DNA of 62,390 nt from Elusimicrobia bacterium GWD2_63_28 (lineage in GTDB: Bacteria; Elusimicrobiota; Elusimicrobia; Elusimicrobiales; UBA9959), in assembly GCA_001799895.1 (NCBI GenBank), contig MGUI01000058.1, positions 1 through 62,390 on the forward strand. The letters run 5' to 3'. A program made the translations under genes and the position numbers. The notes beneath the pieces are model-generated. The model saw nothing but the letters and a program-made list of their open reading frames with translations, searched no databases and was not told the origin of the DNA. Each line of letters starts with the position of its first letter. Position 1 is the stretch's first letter. This document shows positions 36,326-44,788 of this stretch, piece after piece.

Positions 36326-38071
36326 TCAATGCTCCGTCATCGTTATCGACATCATGTCATCGGCCGAGGTAATGCCGGCCAGCACCTTGCGCCAGCCGCT
36401 GGCCCGCAGGTCCCACGCTCCGCCCATGGCCGCGGCCTCGCGCAGCTTGGGCTGGTCCGCGTCCTTGGAGATGATGCGCTTCATGGCCTCGGTAATGAAG
36501 AAGACCTCGTAGATGGCCTTGCGGCCCTTGTAGCCCATGTTGACGCACTTGGGGCAGCCGCGCGCCTTGTAGAAAGTCAGCTTGGTCAGGTCCGGCAGCG
36601 GATTGAGGTAAGACTCCTTGGCGAACAGGTCCAGTTCCTCCTGCGGGGGCCGGTACGGCACCTTGCAGTCGGGGCACAGCACGCGCACCAGGCGCTGGGC
36701 CGCCACCAGCAGCAGCGTGCTGGCCAGCAGGTACGCCTCGATGTCCATGTCGATGAGGCGCGGGATGGCCTCGAGCGCGCTGTTGGTGTGCAGCGTGGAC
36801 AGCACCAGGTGGCCGGTCATGGCCGCCTTGAGGCAGGCCTCGGCGGTCTCGTTGTCGCGGGTTTCGCCGACCAGGATCACGTCGGGGTCCTGGCGGAGGA
36901 AAGAGCGCAGGCCCGAGGCGAAGGTGAGGCCTATCTGCGGCCTGACCTGCACCTGGCTGATGCCCTCCATCTTGACTTCGACGGGGTCCTCCAGCGTCAT
37001 GATGTTGATCTCGGGCGACTTGATGGAGTTGAGCACGGCGTTGAGCGTGGTGGTCTTGCCGGAGCCGGTGGGGCCCGTCAGCAGGATCAGCCCGTGCGGG
37101 GCCGTGGCGGCTTTTAAAAAGTCGTCGCGCTGGCGCGGCTCGAAGCCGATCTTGTCCACGTTGAATTCCACGTTGCCCTTGTCGAGCAGACGCATGACCA
37201 GCTTTTCGCCGAAGACGGTGGGGCAGATCGAGACGCGGGTCTCGATGTTGCGGTTCTGGAACTTGATGGTGAAGCTGCCGTCCTGCGGCAGGCGCCGCTC
37301 GGAGATGTCGAGCTTGGCCAGGATCTTGACGCGGGAAATGATGGCGTCGAAGAGGTCCGACTGGGGCGCGCTGCGCTCGTAGAGCGTGCCGTCGATGCGG
37401 AAGCGCAGGGCCACCTTCTCGTCGTACTTCTCCAGGTGGATGTCGCTGCAGCGCTCGCCGATGGCCTGCTTGATGATGGCGTTGACCAGCTTGATGGACT
37501 GCGCGCCCTTGGACTCCCCGATGATGACCTTGTCCAGGTCCAGCTTGCCGTCGGAGGTGACCACGTCGGTCTCGGAAGCCTCGTTCGCCTCGCCGCCCTT
37601 GTCGAGCACCTTGTCGATGAGGCTGCCGCCCTGCGCCGAATAAAAAGAGTCGATGACCTTCAGGATCTGGGCCTTCGTGGCGATGAAGGGCTGGATCTCC
37701 ATGCCGCAGACCAGCTTGATGTTGTCGACGACCATGATGTTGGTCGGGTCGGTCAGGGCCACGGCCAGCGTGTTGTTCTCGACGAAAAGCGGGACCACCG
37801 CGGCGTCGCGCGCGAACTTCTCGGGGATCATCTTCTCCAGGCCCTGGCCCTTCTCGGGGTTCAGGATCTGGTTTTCCTTGGAGGCGTAAATTATGCCGAG
37901 CTGCTTGGCCAGCGCCTGGGCCACCTGTTCCTCGGTGGCGTAGCGCAGCTTCACCAGGGCCTCGCCTATCAGGCCGCCCTGCTGCTGCTGGAACTTCAGC
38001 CCCTTCTGCAGCTGGTCTTCGGTGATCCATTTAGCCTGGACCATTATTTCGCCGAGGAGTTTATGTGCCAT
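36326..38071 (-). CDS. pilB: Type IV pilus assembly ATPase
   Basis: A 581-residue GspE/PilB ATPase. An N-terminal MshEN-type domain (residues ~1-150) precedes the catalytic core with Walker A GPTGSGKTTT, the Asp/His boxes, Walker B DVILVGETRD and STLHTNSA. A tetracysteine zinc motif (CPDC then CPKC) is typical of assembly rather than retraction ATPases. It powers pilus extension. No PilT retraction ATPase is in the window. Confidence 0.95.
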   Translation of the reverse strand: MAHKLLGEIMVQAKWITEDQLQKGLKFQQQQGGLIGEALVKLRYATEEQVAQALAKQLGIIYASKENQILNPEKGQGLEKMIPEKFARDAAVVPLFVENNTLAVALTDPTNIMVVDNIKLVCGMEIQPFIATKAQILKVIDSFYSAQGGSLIDKVLDKGGEANEASETDVVTSDGKLDLDKVIIGESKGAQSIKLVNAIIKQAIGERCSDIHLEKYDEKVALRFRIDGTLYERSAPQSDLFDAIISRVKILAKLDISERRLPQDGSFTIKFQNRNIETRVSICPTVFGEKLVMRLLDKGNVEFNVDKIGFEPRQRDDFLKAATAPHGLILLTGPTGSGKTTTLNAVLNSIKSPEINIMTLEDPVEVKMEGISQVQVRPQIGLTFASGLRSFLRQDPDVILVGETRDNETAEACLKAAMTGHLVLSTLHTNSALEAIPRLIDMDIEAYLLASTLLLVAAQRLVRVLCPDCKVPYRPPQEELDLFAKESYLNPLPDLTKLTFYKARGCPKCVNMGYKGRKAIYEVFFITEAMKRIISKDADQPKLREAAAMGGAWDLRASGWRKVLAGITSADDMMSITMTEH

Positions 38072-38116
38072 AGATGGTATTACGCGCCCCCGCCCCTTGT
38101 GCCTTTTAAGGCCGAA

Positions 38117-38152
38117 GGATAAAGGGCCGGGACCCTCGTCCGCCCTTTATCC
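38117..38152. terminator. Hairpin between secretin and pilB genes
   Basis: An 11-bp perfect inverted repeat (38117-38127 with 38142-38152) around a 14-base loop lies between the secretin stop and the pilB ATG. There is no T-tract, so it may be a processing or attenuation element that sets relative levels of envelope-complex and motor proteins, rather than a full terminator. Confidence 0.45.
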
Positions 38153-38179
38153 CGTTGTACGGCCGCCCCGCCCGCGCGG

Positions 38180-39880
38180 TTAGTCGACCAGTATCGTCGG
38201 CGTGAGGAAGATCACCAGGTCGGTGTTGGTGCGCCTGGAGCTCACGCTGGTAAACAGCCAGCCGATGATCGGGATGTAGCCGAGCAGCGGCACCTTCTTT
38301 ATGGTCTTGCTCTCGGTGGAGGACAGCATGCCGCCGATCACGACCGTCTGCCCGTTCTTCACGCGCACCATGGTGGAGGCGCCGCGGCTGACCGGGTCGA
38401 AGACCGTCTCCCCCTGCACCGTGATGGCCGAAGCCACCGCGTCGGAGTAGGCGGGCTGGACTATCATCGTGATGTAGCCTTCCTTGTTCACCTGCGGCGT
38501 CACCTTGAGCAGCAGGCCTATGCGGCGGCGCTCCACGCCCGTGGAGGAGGACCCCGAAGAGCCGCCGGCCGAAGCCACCGTGCTCTGCGTGCCCATGGCC
38601 GCGTCCTTGGAGATGGCGATCAGGGCCGTTTTGTTGTTCATCGCCACGATCTTGGGCTTGCCCAGGTAGCGGCCCTCGCCCTTGGAGATCAGGGCGCGGA
38701 AGATGGCCTGCAGCTGCGCCAGGCTGAAGACGCCGTAGTAGACGCCCTTGGAGCTCTGCTGGCCGGTAGAGAAGATCGGGTCGATCGTGCCGCCGCCGCC
38801 GCCGCTGCCGGCGCTTTCGCCGATGTCGGTGGTCTTGGGAAAGAATTTCTTCCATTCGTCGCCGGAGAAGAAGCCGGGGCGCAGGCCGTAGTCGGTCAGG
38901 CGCGAGGGGCCCGCGAAATAGGCCATCTCGCCGCGCGAGCCGCCCCACTCGATGCCGAGCTCGTTCATGCGGTCGGTATTGATCTCCACGATCTGCGCCT
39001 CGATGAGGATCTGGGGCGCCTTCTTGTCCAGCTCGGCGATGATCTGCTCGACCTGCGGGAAGACTTCCGGCACGTCGGTGATGATCAGGGTGTTGGTGCG
39101 GGGGTCCGTGGCCAGCTTGCCGTTCTTCTTGGACAGCACCGAGCGGATGATATTGATGATCGAGATGGAGCTCTCCTTCTCGCCGCCCTTATCGCCGCCG
39201 CCCTGCTGGTTGTTCTGCGAGCCGCCCTGGTTGGAGGACACGTCCTGCGAGGTTATCGAGGCTATTTCCTCGCCCACCGAGGTGATCGGGATGAGCGGGA
39301 TGTAGTTGAGGGTATAGATCTTGGTGATCAGGTTGGGCATGTCGGCCGAGCGCTTCTGCACCACGTAGGTGTTGCTCCGGCCGATGCGCTGGTAGGTCAG
39401 GCCCTTCACGCGCAGCAGCAGTTCCAGCGCCTCGCGGACGGTGGTCTTGCGCAGGAACACGGTGATGGTCTTGGCCTCGAGGCCTTCCGTGATGATGAAG
39501 TTCACCTTGGACTGGGCGGAAACCACGTCGAGGAAAGTGGACAGGGGCGCGCCCTTGAGGCGGATGGGGCCTATCTTGCGGTCGAGCGGCGAAACCGACT
39601 CCGCCTCTTCGTACATCGGGGCGTCCTTGGGGGCGCCGCCTATCTGCACGGACTCGATCGGCGAGCCGGGGGTCTGGCCCTGCGGCATTGAGGACGGGGG
39701 CGCGGAATCCGACCCGCCGTCGAGTATCGGGCCGCCTTCGTCGCCCGCGGGCCCCTGCAGGTCCTGGGCGAAGTCTTTATCGGCGGAGGGCAGCCCCTCC
39801 TGGGCGTAAAGCCCTGCGACAGGAAAAAGCACCGGCTCCAGGGCCAGCGCCAGCGCGAGTAAAATTTTCAAGGTGTTCAT
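38180..39880 (-). CDS. pilQ: Type IV pilus secretin
   Basis: A 566-residue secretin with a signal peptide (cleavage near LYAQ|EG), an STN/N0-like domain (GAPLSTFLDVVSAQSKVNF), an N1-type domain (ATDPRTNTLIITDVPEVF), and the C-terminal pore domain with VERRRIGLLLKVTPQV and QTVVIGGMLS. It forms the outer-membrane channel for the pilus. It lacks the AMIN domains of proteobacterial PilQ; the OmpA-like protein of the operon may supply peptidoglycan anchoring. AAGGACGGAGG precedes the ATG, and a TATAAT lies upstream. Confidence 0.93.
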   Translation of the reverse strand: MNTLKILLALALALEPVLFPVAGLYAQEGLPSADKDFAQDLQGPAGDEGGPILDGGSDSAPPSSMPQGQTPGSPIESVQIGGAPKDAPMYEEAESVSPLDRKIGPIRLKGAPLSTFLDVVSAQSKVNFIITEGLEAKTITVFLRKTTVREALELLLRVKGLTYQRIGRSNTYVVQKRSADMPNLITKIYTLNYIPLIPITSVGEEIASITSQDVSSNQGGSQNNQQGGGDKGGEKESSISIINIIRSVLSKKNGKLATDPRTNTLIITDVPEVFPQVEQIIAELDKKAPQILIEAQIVEINTDRMNELGIEWGGSRGEMAYFAGPSRLTDYGLRPGFFSGDEWKKFFPKTTDIGESAGSGGGGGTIDPIFSTGQQSSKGVYYGVFSLAQLQAIFRALISKGEGRYLGKPKIVAMNNKTALIAISKDAAMGTQSTVASAGGSSGSSSTGVERRRIGLLLKVTPQVNKEGYITMIVQPAYSDAVASAITVQGETVFDPVSRGASTMVRVKNGQTVVIGGMLSSTESKTIKKVPLLGYIPIIGWLFTSVSSRRTNTDLVIFLTPTILVD

Positions 39881-39942
39881 AACGCCTCCGTCCTTCTGAC
39901 TATCTATTATATATTAATCCTGCCGCTCTTCCACCAGCACTT

Positions 39943-40680
39943 CTATTTCAGGACCTTCCTGAACTTTTTGCCTTTATAGTCGCCTATTACATAGTCCGCG
40001 CCTATCTTGACTATTTTGACGCCGCGCACGGTCTGGTTCACGTAATACATGTCGCCGTTTATGATGGCGGCGTTGCCCACTATGCCCTGCAGGCTGATCC
40101 TGGTCTCCGGGCCCGGCTCCCTGGCCTTGGTGCGGCGCTCGGAGAGGGCCTGCATCCTGGCCGCTTCCTCACGGGCCAGCCGCTCTTCCTTTATGCGGCG
40201 GTAGTCAGCCGGAGAAAACGTGGGGTCCCGCTCGCTCTTGGGCTCGTAATAAGAGATGGGTTTCGGCACGGTGGAAACCTCCACCGCGGGCTGCTCGCCG
40301 GCCGGGGCCTGTTCCCCCTCCTGGTTTTCGGCAGGGGTTTCGGGGGCCGAAGCGGAGGCCGAAGGCGGCTGTTCGGCGGGCGCCTGCGCCGCGGCCGGGG
40401 CCTGCGCCTGGGGCTGCTCCTGGACCGGCTGGGGCGCGGGGAGCATTTGCCGGGCGGCCGGCTGGGCCTGCGGCTGCCCCGCGGCCGGCGAAACGGCGGG
40501 CTGGGAAGAGCCCTCCGGCTGCGCGGCGGCGGGCGGGAAGACGTTTACCGCCGGGGCGGAAGCGAGCTCCTCCGAAGCGGCCTTCTTGCTCTGCGTCAGC
40601 CAGTTGTAGAAAAGGAATGAAGGCACCGCCACGAGGGCGATCAGCAGCAGCCAGCCGAGGATGGAGGTAAAGCTTTTCAT
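39943..40680 (-). CDS. PilP/GspC-like periplasmic linker protein
   Basis: A 245-residue protein with an N-terminal membrane anchor (residues ~7-28), a long Pro/Ala/Gln/Glu-rich spacer (~40-130), and a compact C-terminal beta domain (ISLQGIVGNAAIINGDMYYV onward) like the HR domain of GspC or the beta-domain of PilP. Such proteins link PilN-O to the secretin. Its place between PilO-like and secretin genes supports the assignment even though sequence similarity is weak. Confidence 0.75.
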   Translation of the reverse strand: MKSFTSILGWLLLIALVAVPSFLFYNWLTQSKKAASEELASAPAVNVFPPAAAQPEGSSQPAVSPAAGQPQAQPAARQMLPAPQPVQEQPQAQAPAAAQAPAEQPPSASASAPETPAENQEGEQAPAGEQPAVEVSTVPKPISYYEPKSERDPTFSPADYRRIKEERLAREEAARMQALSERRTKAREPGPETRISLQGIVGNAAIINGDMYYVNQTVRGVKIVKIGADYVIGDYKGKKFRKVLK

Positions 40681-40681
40681 A

Positions 40682-41275
40682 TCAGCGTCCTCCCAGCTTG
40701 GGGAAGATAGTGGAAAGCGTGAAAGTGACCTTCACCGTGCCGGGGTTGTTCTCGTCGCGGTGCATTGAAAGCTCAGTAATGCGCAGGAAGATCGGGGAAT
40801 TCTCTATTTCCGCCAGCCAGCTCCCGAATATGTGGTAGGTGGTGGTGGCGGTGATCTCGCGGGAGACCACCAGGTAATTGCCCACCTCGGCCTCGCGCTG
40901 TGCGCTCTGGGAATCCACCGAGACGCCTATTTTCCTGGCGCTGTTGCTGATCACGAAATTCAGCCACTCGTCCTTGTCCTTAACCAGCGGCAGCCTGCGC
41001 TGCAGCCCCGACATGCGCAGCTTGACGCCCTCGTATTCCTCGGCGTGCTGCGCCACCAGCGTCATATTGGTCACGTCGCCGCGGGCGCGCGCCAGCCTGC
41101 TGCCGGCCGGGCTGTAAAGGGCCACGTAGATCACCAGCAGCACGGGCAGCGCCACGAAAAGCGGCTTCTTGAAAGGCGCAATGCCTTTCTCGGCGTAGAT
41201 GATCGTGATGTCGCCGATCATATTCCTGAAGTAGGAAATGACCTTTTCGACTAGAGCCGCAAGCTGGGGAGGCAT
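40682..41275 (-). CDS. PilO-like inner-membrane assembly protein
   Basis: A 197-residue bitopic membrane protein with one span at ~38-56, a short coiled-coil, then a C-terminal ferredoxin-like alpha/beta domain. Size, topology and position between the PilM-N fusion and the PilP-like gene identify it as the PilO/GspM equivalent of the alignment subcomplex. Little primary-sequence signature is visible, as usual for this family. Confidence 0.75.
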   Translation of the reverse strand: MPPQLAALVEKVISYFRNMIGDITIIYAEKGIAPFKKPLFVALPVLLVIYVALYSPAGSRLARARGDVTNMTLVAQHAEEYEGVKLRMSGLQRRLPLVKDKDEWLNFVISNSARKIGVSVDSQSAQREAEVGNYLVVSREITATTTYHIFGSWLAEIENSPIFLRITELSMHRDENNPGTVKVTFTLSTIFPKLGGR

Positions 41276-41278
41276 ATC

Positions 41279-42832
41279 TTATTTCCTCTTTATGGTGCAC
41301 ACCACGGCGTATCCGCTGGTTTTCTGCGTCTCGGGGCCGCCCGGGGTGCCCGAGCGCCCGCCCTCTTCGGTGGTGCTGTCTATGCCGCCGAAAGGCGGCC
41401 CGTATAATTTAAATTCAGGCGCGGTTTTAAGCGACTTGGTGAAGACTTCCACCAGGCGGCCCTTCAGTTCGCCGCGCAGGAAAGTCTCGCCCATTATGCG
41501 CAGCTCCTTGGTGCCGCTCTGCACTTCGGAAAGCGCGAAAGGGTTGGTATAGGTGATGTCCGCCACCCAGAGGTCGGGCGGGATGCGGTCGGCTATGGAG
41601 GCCAGCTTGGGAGCCAGGGGGTCCACCTCGCTCACCAGCCCGTCGAGGATGGTGGCGTTGGTGCGCATGTTGTCCATCCGGGTGCGGATGACGTCGGCTT
41701 CCAGCCCCTCCAGCTCCGGCACGTTGACCACCTTGGCCTTGAGGGAGGAGATCCTGGAGGAAAGCATTATGACGCGCGCCTCGGCGAAGAGCCACAGCAG
41801 GAGGATCAGGCCGCCCAGCACGAAGCTGATGTTCCAGACGTAGCTCTGCACCTGCTTTTCCAGGTTCGCCGCCGAGCTGAGGCCCGAGATGTCGGGCAGG
41901 GCCGGGCCCGCCGTGCGCCCGCGCAGCGCGGCGGCGCAGGCCAGCAGCGAGGCCGCGTCGTTGTCCTTAAGCCCCCCCGCCTTGGCGATATCCCAGATCT
42001 GGGACTGTATGGGGGCGGCTTCCTTGTCGGCCACCGGCTTCCAGCCGTCGGCGCCGTCGCCGCTGAGCATGATGGCCTTGTATTCCTTGCCGCCCACGTA
42101 GCGGTCCACGAACTGCACGCCGCCCTTCACGTCCAGGCGCTTGCGCTCGCTCATCGAGCCGCCGGCGTCGGTTTCGGTCTCGCGGTACAGCACCGGGGAG
42201 CCGGCGTGCGAGAAGAGCATATAGGTGGAGTTCTCGCTGAAATGGATGTAGCCCTTGGCGTCGTGGTCCTTGGGGTCCAGGTAGCCGAATACGCGCTCGA
42301 AGGAGATCGGCGTGGTCTCCACGGCCGCCAGCGTGAGCCCCGCGCCCTTGAGCGTCTCGGTGATGAACTCCACGCTCTTGCGCTGCGTCAGGCCGAACAG
42401 CACGCCCAGTTTCTTGCCGCCGTCGGCGGGCAGGGCGTTGAAATCGTAGACGACCTCCTCGAAGGAGACCGGGATGTATTTCTTGGATTCCAGCGGGATG
42501 GACTTGCTCCAGAACCTGCGCTCCACCGCCGGCATCACGAAGTAGCGCAGGATGGCGAACTGCGGGGAAAGCGTGACCACCGCCGTGGAAGAGTCCCAGC
42601 TGACCTTCTTGACGGCCTGCTTGAACTGCGCGACCCACTGGGCCTTCTCGCTGAAGAACTCGTTATTGAGGGAAAGAGGGCGCATCATGCCCTCCTTCAC
42701 CGGGAAATCGGTAGGGAATTTTACGAGGTGCTCGGTTTCGGGTTTATCCTTGCCGAGCTTGACCTGGGAGATACAGATCTCCTTGGGGGAGATGTAGATG
42801 CCCAGGTGTTTTTGTCCAGCCGCTTTTGCCAT
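41279..42832 (-). CDS. PilM-PilN fusion protein
   Basis: A 517-residue protein combining a PilM-like actin-fold domain (residues ~1-325: HLGIYISPKEICISQVKLG, later YIHFSENSTYMLF) with a membrane span (~337-355) and a PilN-like coiled-coil plus ferredoxin-like domain. In most type IV pilus systems PilM is a separate cytoplasmic protein that binds the PilN N-terminus; here they are one chain, as in the T2SS GspL. It should tie the ATPase to the periplasmic PilN-O-P complex. Confidence 0.83.
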   Translation of the reverse strand: MAKAAGQKHLGIYISPKEICISQVKLGKDKPETEHLVKFPTDFPVKEGMMRPLSLNNEFFSEKAQWVAQFKQAVKKVSWDSSTAVVTLSPQFAILRYFVMPAVERRFWSKSIPLESKKYIPVSFEEVVYDFNALPADGGKKLGVLFGLTQRKSVEFITETLKGAGLTLAAVETTPISFERVFGYLDPKDHDAKGYIHFSENSTYMLFSHAGSPVLYRETETDAGGSMSERKRLDVKGGVQFVDRYVGGKEYKAIMLSGDGADGWKPVADKEAAPIQSQIWDIAKAGGLKDNDAASLLACAAALRGRTAGPALPDISGLSSAANLEKQVQSYVWNISFVLGGLILLLWLFAEARVIMLSSRISSLKAKVVNVPELEGLEADVIRTRMDNMRTNATILDGLVSEVDPLAPKLASIADRIPPDLWVADITYTNPFALSEVQSGTKELRIMGETFLRGELKGRLVEVFTKSLKTAPEFKLYGPPFGGIDSTTEEGGRSGTPGGPETQKTSGYAVVCTIKRK

Positions 42833-42848
42833 AAATCTTTAAGGGGCG

Positions 42849-44687
42849 CTATTCTTTGCCCGCCAGTTTGATCTCGACCACGGCCTTCGTGGCCTCCGTC
42901 ACCTTGGAGCTCATTTCCATGCGCTCGCGGTCTATCTTGTACTTGGACTCCAGGCGCGCCGCCACCGTGTTGACGCGGTTCTCCGCCACCGCGTCGGCGT
43001 TGGCCTCGCCCGAATAGGCGTAGCCGATGAGCTGGATGTTGGCCATCGGGTAGTAGCCCATGGTCTCGGCCACCTGGGCCAGGCGCTTCTCGCTGCCCGC
43101 GGTGAGGGCGTTGGCCTCGGTGAAATAGATCTTGTAGCTGACCTGCCCGGACAGTTCACCGGGGGGCGCGGCTTCCCCGGCGGGGGCGGCGGCCTCTCCG
43201 GCGGAGGCGGTGTCGGCCACGTCCGAGGCTTCGGCCGCGGGCTCGGCCTTCTTCCTGGCGGGGACGCGGCTCTTCTTCTTGGGGGCCCTCTTGAGGGTCT
43301 TACCCTTCACCCCGGCGGCGCCCTTAAGCAGCTTGCCGGAGGCCCCCCCCTTCACGCCTTTGGAGGAAAGGGAGCGGGTCTTGACCCCGGAGGAGGTAAC
43401 TCTTTCGGCGGCGGCTTTCCTGGCGGGGGCCTTTGCGGCCAGGGCCTTCTGCTCTTCGGGCGTGGGGCGAACCACCAGCAGGCGGCTCAGCGAGGTTTCC
43501 CGCCCTTCCACGTCGGCGGCGATCACCGTGAACATGTACTTGCCCGAGGGATAAGGCGCCCCGAAGAATTTCTTGCGGCCGTTCCAGAAGCTCTGGTTGT
43601 ACTGCTGCCCGGAGCCGGACATTTCCTGCAGCAGCAGGCGGCTGCCGTCCTTCTGCACCTCGAAGATCTGGAACTTCCAGCTGGGCTGGCTGATGGGCGA
43701 CTCGAAAGCGGAGAACTCCACGATGGCGCCCTCGTTGTTGTGCACGGAGATCGCCGTGGGGTAGATGCCCAGCGACACCTTGGGGCCCTTGGTCTGCATG
43801 TCTTCCAGGTCCTTCAGGCGCGGCTGCTTGTCATAATCAAATAACATTATAAGGCCGCTTATAGTTGTTAATTCCTTAGGGAACCGCACCTCGGAGCCGG
43901 TCAGGTTCACTTCCAGCCTGGACTTGGAGATGCCGCGGGATTCGAAATAGGAATTGATGGCCAGCGCGCGGCGGATGCTCTTTATCTTGACGTCGCCCTC
44001 GGCGGAGCCCTCGGGGAGGATCAGCGCGTTGGACTTGCCCAGCGTGAACAGCAGGCCCGACAGCAGGCCCAGCATCTTGTCGGTGCCGGCGCGGAAAGTG
44101 GTTTCGGTGGCGAAGAAATAATTGGGGTCCAGCGTGAGGGCCTTGGGCATGCCGTCGCCGCCCATGTAGACCTTCACCGCGTCGGAGCGGCCGAGCTCCA
44201 GCAGTATGTCGCGGCGCATCGTCGCTATCTTGGAGGTGATCTTGTCGGCCACGCGCTCGCGCTGGGCGGACGCGTCGTCGCGGGCGGCCTCCTCTGCCTC
44301 TTCCTCGTCCCTGGGATCCATGCGTATGCCCAGCGGGACGTCGCGCTTCGGCTCGGTCCTGGGCTTGGAAACCTCGGTCAGCGTGGTGGGCTCGGCGCCG
44401 CGGTCCTTTACCGTGTTGACGCCGGTGTTCATGCGCAGCGTGATCTTGGTGATATAGTCGTTGGCCAGCGCCTTCTCGGAGGGGCTGCCCTTCACGAGGA
44501 TGTCCATGAAGCGGTCCATGGCCTCGGTGTCTTCATTCTCGTGGTAGAGGCGGATGGCCTGCTCCATGGAGCGGCTGACGCCGGCCCTGCCCGCCTGCGC
44601 GGAAAGGTCCTGCGACAGGGGCCCGGCCGCGGCTAGCAGCAGCAGGGCGCAGGGCAGGACGAATTTAAAGGCGGTTCTGTTTTTCAT
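42849..44687 (-). CDS. OmpA-like-domain protein of the pilus operon
   Basis: A 612-residue exported protein with a signal peptide, an N-terminal helical repeat region, a first OmpA-like segment (~210-285), an Ig-like/beta middle portion, a Lys/Ala-rich linker (~425-510) and a C-terminal OmpA-like domain (VSYKIYFTEANALTAGSEKR, then a SGEANADAVAENRVN block). OmpA-like domains usually bind peptidoglycan. As first gene before PilM-N, it probably anchors the secretin complex to the cell wall, a role taken by AMIN or TsaP elsewhere. Confidence 0.78.
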   Translation of the reverse strand: MKNRTAFKFVLPCALLLLAAAGPLSQDLSAQAGRAGVSRSMEQAIRLYHENEDTEAMDRFMDILVKGSPSEKALANDYITKITLRMNTGVNTVKDRGAEPTTLTEVSKPRTEPKRDVPLGIRMDPRDEEEAEEAARDDASAQRERVADKITSKIATMRRDILLELGRSDAVKVYMGGDGMPKALTLDPNYFFATETTFRAGTDKMLGLLSGLLFTLGKSNALILPEGSAEGDVKIKSIRRALAINSYFESRGISKSRLEVNLTGSEVRFPKELTTISGLIMLFDYDKQPRLKDLEDMQTKGPKVSLGIYPTAISVHNNEGAIVEFSAFESPISQPSWKFQIFEVQKDGSRLLLQEMSGSGQQYNQSFWNGRKKFFGAPYPSGKYMFTVIAADVEGRETSLSRLLVVRPTPEEQKALAAKAPARKAAAERVTSSGVKTRSLSSKGVKGGASGKLLKGAAGVKGKTLKRAPKKKSRVPARKKAEPAAEASDVADTASAGEAAAPAGEAAPPGELSGQVSYKIYFTEANALTAGSEKRLAQVAETMGYYPMANIQLIGYAYSGEANADAVAENRVNTVAARLESKYKIDRERMEMSSKVTEATKAVVEIKLAGKE

Positions 44688-44788
44688 ACACTCTTGTCAA
44701 AATCTTGCTGGTCTCGCGTTATATTTAACCTTTTTCACTTTGCCTAAATATTGCGAGAATGTTACAAAAAATAACCAGGCGGTCCCGG
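44688..44788 (-). promoter_or_regulatory. Intergenic region before the pilus operon
   Basis: An AT-richer 101-base gap. On the minus strand a weak GC hairpin followed by a T-rich run (TTATTTTTTG) lies just after the ligase gene stop and could be a terminator. Further on, AAATATAAC about 30 bases before the OmpA-like ATG is a possible -10. Neither call is strong. Confidence 0.35.

Noticed and set aside
44695..44700. TTGACA on the minus strand before the OmpA-like gene as a -35 box
   Set aside because: It lies only about 8 bases before the ATG, so no -10 and start could fit between them.
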